The notes under the pieces: generated by a model
Seen by the model: only the letters and a program-made list of their open reading frames with translations
What the model was told of the DNA's origin: nothing
Database searches by the model: none
DNA from: Bacteroidales bacterium UBA1204
Lineage (GTDB): Bacteria; Bacteroidota; Bacteroidia; Bacteroidales; F082
Reading direction: 5' to 3'
NCBI GenBank assembly: GCA_002310075.1
Contig: DBXU01000083.1
Span: 923 to 6,816 of the forward strand
Length of the DNA stretch: 5,894 bases
Part shown: positions 4,801-5,894 of the stretch, one piece after another
Layout: every line of letters starts with the position of its first letter
How positions within the stretch are numbered: position 1 is the first letter of the stretch
Position numbers and translations under genes: made by a program

Positions 4801-5894
4801 CGGGCCAGCTCACATCGAAGTAAGCAGTGTCGGGACGCCAAGCGGTAGCCAGCAGCACGGTGTTCTCACTGGTGTAAGGACCATCGTTGTAGCAGCTGGT
4901 GCGATAGATGTTGTAGTGATCGAGGGCGCGGTCGCCTCTCATAGCGCTCTTGGCAGGTTTCACGACAGGAGCGTTCGGGTTGATGCGCTCAGCAGTCACG
5001 GTGTTGTCGCCCTTCACGAAGGTGCGGAGGTTGCTGCTGATCAGGTTGTTGTCTGCAATAGGCGTATTACCAGCTGCAAGCACAACATCGCGGGAACCGT
5101 CGTTGAAGAAGTTGCGCATGGTCCAAACGCCACCGCCATAGTTCTCCCAACCGCTGCCGCCATCCCACCAGTCGCCATTCGGGTTGCTGTCGGTATTGCA
5201 CATACCAGCAGGATAACCCAAACCACCGGCTTGGTTCACGTGCCAAATGACCCACAGGTCTTGGTCACCGCTCACAGCAACAGGCGTATCAAGATCCCAG
5301 TCAACCCATTCGCCAAGGCCAACAGGCAGATCAACGGTCTTGGTGGAAACCAAAGTACCGGCACCAGGAGTGCTGCCGCCTTGGTAAATATTGACGGTAT
5401 AGTTGCCACCCACAGCACCGTATTCGGAATCGCTGAACATGGACACCTTGGTCAGCTGGAAGCCATTATATTGGGTCGTAATGCTCGTCGGATAGTGATA
5501 GCCGAACGAAGGCTGATCGGTCAGGTTCGAACGCAGAGCATCGTTGAATTCTCCTTCAAGATAGGTATGCCAACCAGCAGTCAGAGGTTCGGGAATCATG
5601 TTGAAGGTGATGTAGTCGACATAGAAGCAGTCGTCGTTGGCATCGATGATACCGTCCTTGGTGTATTGCCACTTGAAGGTGTGCTCACCAGCGGTGATGT
5701 CATACTTCTTTTCGGTCCAGTTACCAGCACCAGTGAAGCTACCCACTTGGGTGCCATCAATGTAGAAGTAACCGTAATCCCAACTGCTTTCGCAGCTGAT
5801 CTTGCCGAAGAAGCTGATCAAACCATCATTCGGCACGTCGACAGTGACGCTCATGTCGCTCTGGACATTGGCAACGCCGGCGCCACCGCTCTTC
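1652..5894 (-). CDS. Giant modular T9SS-secreted adhesin-like protein (5' end off window)
   Basis: This frame ends at TAA (1654-1652) and stays open to the right edge, giving at least 1,413 residues. The ATG at 5854 is internal: the 13 codons before it (ending NVQSD) continue the same beta-sandwich, so the true start and any signal peptide are outside. Numbering that Met as 1, the order is MAM/jelly-roll-like (to ~86), unnamed module A (~94-250), FN3-like C-half (~305-391), carboxypeptidase-regulatory-like (~406-493), FN3-like start (~495-518), cleaved-adhesin/anchor-J domain (~529-706), FN3-like C-half (~709-779), FN3-like start (~780-803), DUF2436 (~815-948), module B (~998-1154), FN3-like C-half (~1166-1226), FN3-like (~1229-1319) and the T9SS type A tail (~1326-1400). 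Pro/Asp/Glu-rich linkers lie at 515-528, 804-815 and 1155-1166. Such proteins are exported by Sec, moved across the outer membrane by T9SS, and anchored or released after tail cleavage. No catalytic motif is visible. A peptidase or further repeats may lie upstream. It has its own terminator and no same-strand neighbour in view. Confidence 0.93.
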   Translation of the reverse strand, partial: KSGGAGVANVQSDMSVTVDVPNDGLISFFGKISCESSWDYGYFYIDGTQVGSFTGAGNWTEKKYDITAGEHTFKWQYTKDGIIDANDDCFYVDYITFNMIPEPLTAGWHTYLEGEFNDALRSNLTDQPSFGYHYPTSITTQYNGFQLTKVSMFSDSEYGAVGGNYTVNIYQGGSTPGAGTLVSTKTVDLPVGLGEWVDWDLDTPVAVSGDQDLWVIWHVNQAGGLGYPAGMCNTDSNPNGDWWDGGSGWENYGGGVWTMRNFFNDGSRDVVLAAGNTPIADNNLISSNLRTFVKGDNTVTAERINPNAPVVKPAKSAMRGDRALDHYNIYRTSCYNDGPYTSENTVLLATAWRPDTAYFDVSWPEVEPGVYKWGVSVVYAGNRDDEPTVYPAEDRESDIVWSNMCDCGMGCIDKDMTIDSLVTVNVLLNSADSPEGTVVTFTNLNEGEQAAHPMDPITLDATGFYRFPSFRKGDYTVTVEHDGYETITDTPVSIWEPVDLRYVMIEILYGIDNLYVSRTGWAMWEGQVAPEPVNPDDPQGETSLSEGFEGATPQNLPAGWTMIDADGDGYNWYTLNWIDAGWDETGAHTGDQWATSASYNGTALHPDNYLVSPQVTLGGTLSFWASAQDPSYASETFGVAVSTSGNTNASEFTTIQSWTMTAKGLGAKTPDTRSGNNRIGNYYQYTVDLSAYAGQTGYVAIRHYNTYDMFRLNVDDIEMTASRAGDRHLEYYKVMCESIDHEPIFNANTTHNFCQVATDQLVEGEHYICKVAAVYSTGQGPWSEVEWQYESCENYAGTVDGVTVDGNTISWTYPEGDTPDPEPDPEGDVIVILTENNVWGDGSGYQMLLDADATAYGNEIPTSGPYTGSNYNAFEYLIPEDADCSGYATHVVSNGSVSITIPAGTYDWCITNPTGGTNWIAAQNGNVGGRQDNYVFEAGKTYEFVPAMFGSNDGVNVTITENGKIYGVAGNNAVVDNSNCRVNENFVAPAMEFVSAGASNHAAPADFNRDGWLTYDYTGAYYNAIGLTSYAEFSYGNMHPASQMAAYNGQSLTKVSLVPFCNMTGSIDIYQGGTTAPETLVYTQPISLTGVGDAATYVDVNLTTPVVINGSQSLWVIITASTYDTYPAAMTEFQGDVNGSWLYLEGYDWMSVGDAGIEGTWMVKAYVEEGTTPPTPGEGILGAMIFVDGEWEAFVEAPTNTYTYEGDGQEICVRIVYDGANELPDNNYYYAMSCEECAVPEQGCAPVENLTGYYQNDPEYGEAIFVDWDEPEGVVSYELYIGGELAGTLEPGGLPLVIYGLEGYPAMTLPIGVVAVYDDCESEMVEVNVNYDEVPENNLEVALFPNPTKDNVTIQAAGMNHITVMSVLGQVVYDAEVSSDEVILNMSQFNAGVYVVRIVTANGVGTRRVTVVK
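1898..2170 (-). other. FN3-like domain before the sorting tail
   Basis: Residues ~1229-1319 begin CAPVENLTGYY, followed by IFVDWDEPEGVVSYELYIGG and a late VVAVYDDCESEMVEV strand. This is the strand order of an uninterrupted fibronectin type III-like domain. It serves as the internal reference for recognising the interrupted copies upstream. Its role is probably as a structural spacer. Confidence 0.65.
2393..2863 (-). repeat. Unnamed ~157-residue module, copy B
   Basis: Residues ~998-1154 align along their whole length with copy A (~94-250). Shared landmarks in order are GW-TY near the start, YNGQSLTKVS (YNGFQLTKVS in A), IYQGGTT (IYQGGST in A), a V-DV-L-TPV (DWDLDTPV in A) stretch, a Q-LWVI strand (DLWVIW in A), a YPA-M motif, NG-W, and a final TWMVKAY / VWTMRNF. 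I cannot name the family; a beta-rich carbohydrate- or ligand-binding sandwich is a guess. Here it directly follows DUF2436. Confidence 0.75.
3011..3412 (-). other. DUF2436 domain, as in gingipains and HagA
   Basis: Residues ~815-948 contain DVIVILTENNVWGDGSGYQ, then MLLDADATAYGNEIP, FEYLIPEDAD, ITIPAGTYDWCITNP, NWIAAQNGN and YVFEAGKTYEF. These match, motif for motif and in order, what I remember of the domain in the adhesin regions of P. gingivalis Kgp, RgpA and HagA (VWGD-GYQ-LLDAD, FEYLIP-ADA, IP-G-YDYCITNP, WIAG, FEAGKKY). The molecular role of DUF2436 is not settled; in the gingipains it belongs to the haemagglutinin/adhesin region. Confidence 0.85.
3737..4270 (-). other. Cleaved-adhesin / choice-of-anchor-J domain
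   Basis: Residues ~529-706 begin LSEGFEGATPQNLPAGWTMI followed by DADGDGYNW, then LHPDNYLVSPQVTLGGTLSF, WASAQDPSYASETFGVAVST, WTMTAKGLG, YTVDLSAYAGQTGYVAIRHY and FRLNVDDIEM. This is the full motif series of the cleaved-adhesin family, with the Asp-rich turn that may bind calcium. Gingipain and HagA adhesin domains share it. It is expected to bind host or environmental protein or glycan; the ligand is unknown. Confidence 0.88.
4376..4639 (-). other. Carboxypeptidase-regulatory-like beta domain
   Basis: Residues ~406-493 run VTVNVLLNSADSPEGTVVTF, then LDATGFYRFPSFRKGDYTV and VEHDGYETITDTPVSI. The pattern of a T-G-F-Y/F-P-R-G-Y-TVTV-GY series is typical of prealbumin-like domains that act as spacers in T9SS and TonB-linked proteins. 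Three cysteines (392, 394, 398) lie just before it. Confidence 0.7.
5105..5575 (-). repeat. Unnamed ~157-residue module, copy A
   Basis: Residues ~94-250 are the first copy of the module found again at ~998-1154. It is richer in Gly and Trp near its end (GDWWDGGSGWENYGGGVW) than copy B. The copies are clearly related but diverged at the protein level, so this is an old duplication or domain shuffling, not a recent repeat. Here it follows a jelly-roll-like domain, not DUF2436. Confidence 0.75.
5597..5894 (-). other. MAM/jelly-roll-like sandwich, cut by the window edge
   Basis: From the edge to residue ~86 the sequence runs ...VQSDMSVTVDVPNDG, then LISFFGKISCESSWDYGYFY, IDGTQVGSFTGAGNWTEKKY, GEHTFKWQYTKDG and DCFYVDYITF. 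This alternation (symmetric strands, a WDYGYFYIDG turn, a W-EK strand, H-FKW-Y-KD, and a closing D-FYVDYI) is typical of choice-of-anchor or MAM-like domains in exoproteins. Its first strands lie outside the window. Confidence 0.65.

Noticed and set aside
5852..5854. ATG as the true start of the giant gene
   Set aside because: The frame stays open upstream to the edge and the preceding residues (ending NVQSD) continue the same domain; no signal peptide follows the ATG.

Overview
The window looks like chromosomal DNA from a member of the Bacteroidales (phylum Bacteroidota). The main evidence is a secreted protein ending in a type IX secretion (T9SS) type A sorting domain, with adhesin modules of the kind known from Porphyromonas gingivalis gingipains and HagA. 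Promoter-like TAnnTTTG boxes and A-rich translation starts without a Shine-Dalgarno sequence agree with this. Species and genus cannot be read from the sequence.

Layout, left to right. (1) Positions 1-25, minus strand: probably the first codons of a gene leaving the window. Its eight residues MELPFAEA resemble the start of Bacteroidales tryptophanase, but that is very little evidence. (2) Positions 26-182: an AT-rich divergent intergenic region with one TAnnTTTG box facing each way and a small hairpin. (3) Positions 183-1268, plus strand: a multi-pass membrane acyltransferase of the acyltransferase-3 family. (4) Positions 1269-1651: a 383-base convergent intergenic region without a credible gene. 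It holds a patch of short direct and inverted repeats, a good intrinsic terminator for the minus-strand gene and a perfect 22-bp palindrome. (5) Position 1652 to the right edge, minus strand: the C-terminal 1,413 residues of a giant modular T9SS cargo protein whose N terminus lies outside the window.

The large protein dominates the window. From N to C it contains a MAM/jelly-roll-like sandwich, an unnamed module (copy A), an FN3-like half, a carboxypeptidase-regulatory-like domain, an FN3-like domain interrupted by a cleaved-adhesin/choice-of-anchor-J domain, another FN3-like domain interrupted by a DUF2436 domain plus a second copy (B) of the unnamed module, a last FN3-like domain and the sorting domain. 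The recurrent plan, in which adhesin domains sit in an early loop of FN3 domains behind Pro/Asp/Glu-rich linkers, is the most interesting observation here. No catalytic domain is visible in the part present. It is best described as a surface adhesin or the adhesin part of a larger exoprotein.

The genes do not form an operon: the acyltransferase and the giant gene converge, and the left-edge gene diverges from the acyltransferase. No new multi-gene system is evident. The novelty lies in the architecture of the large protein and in the repeat-rich intergenic patch.
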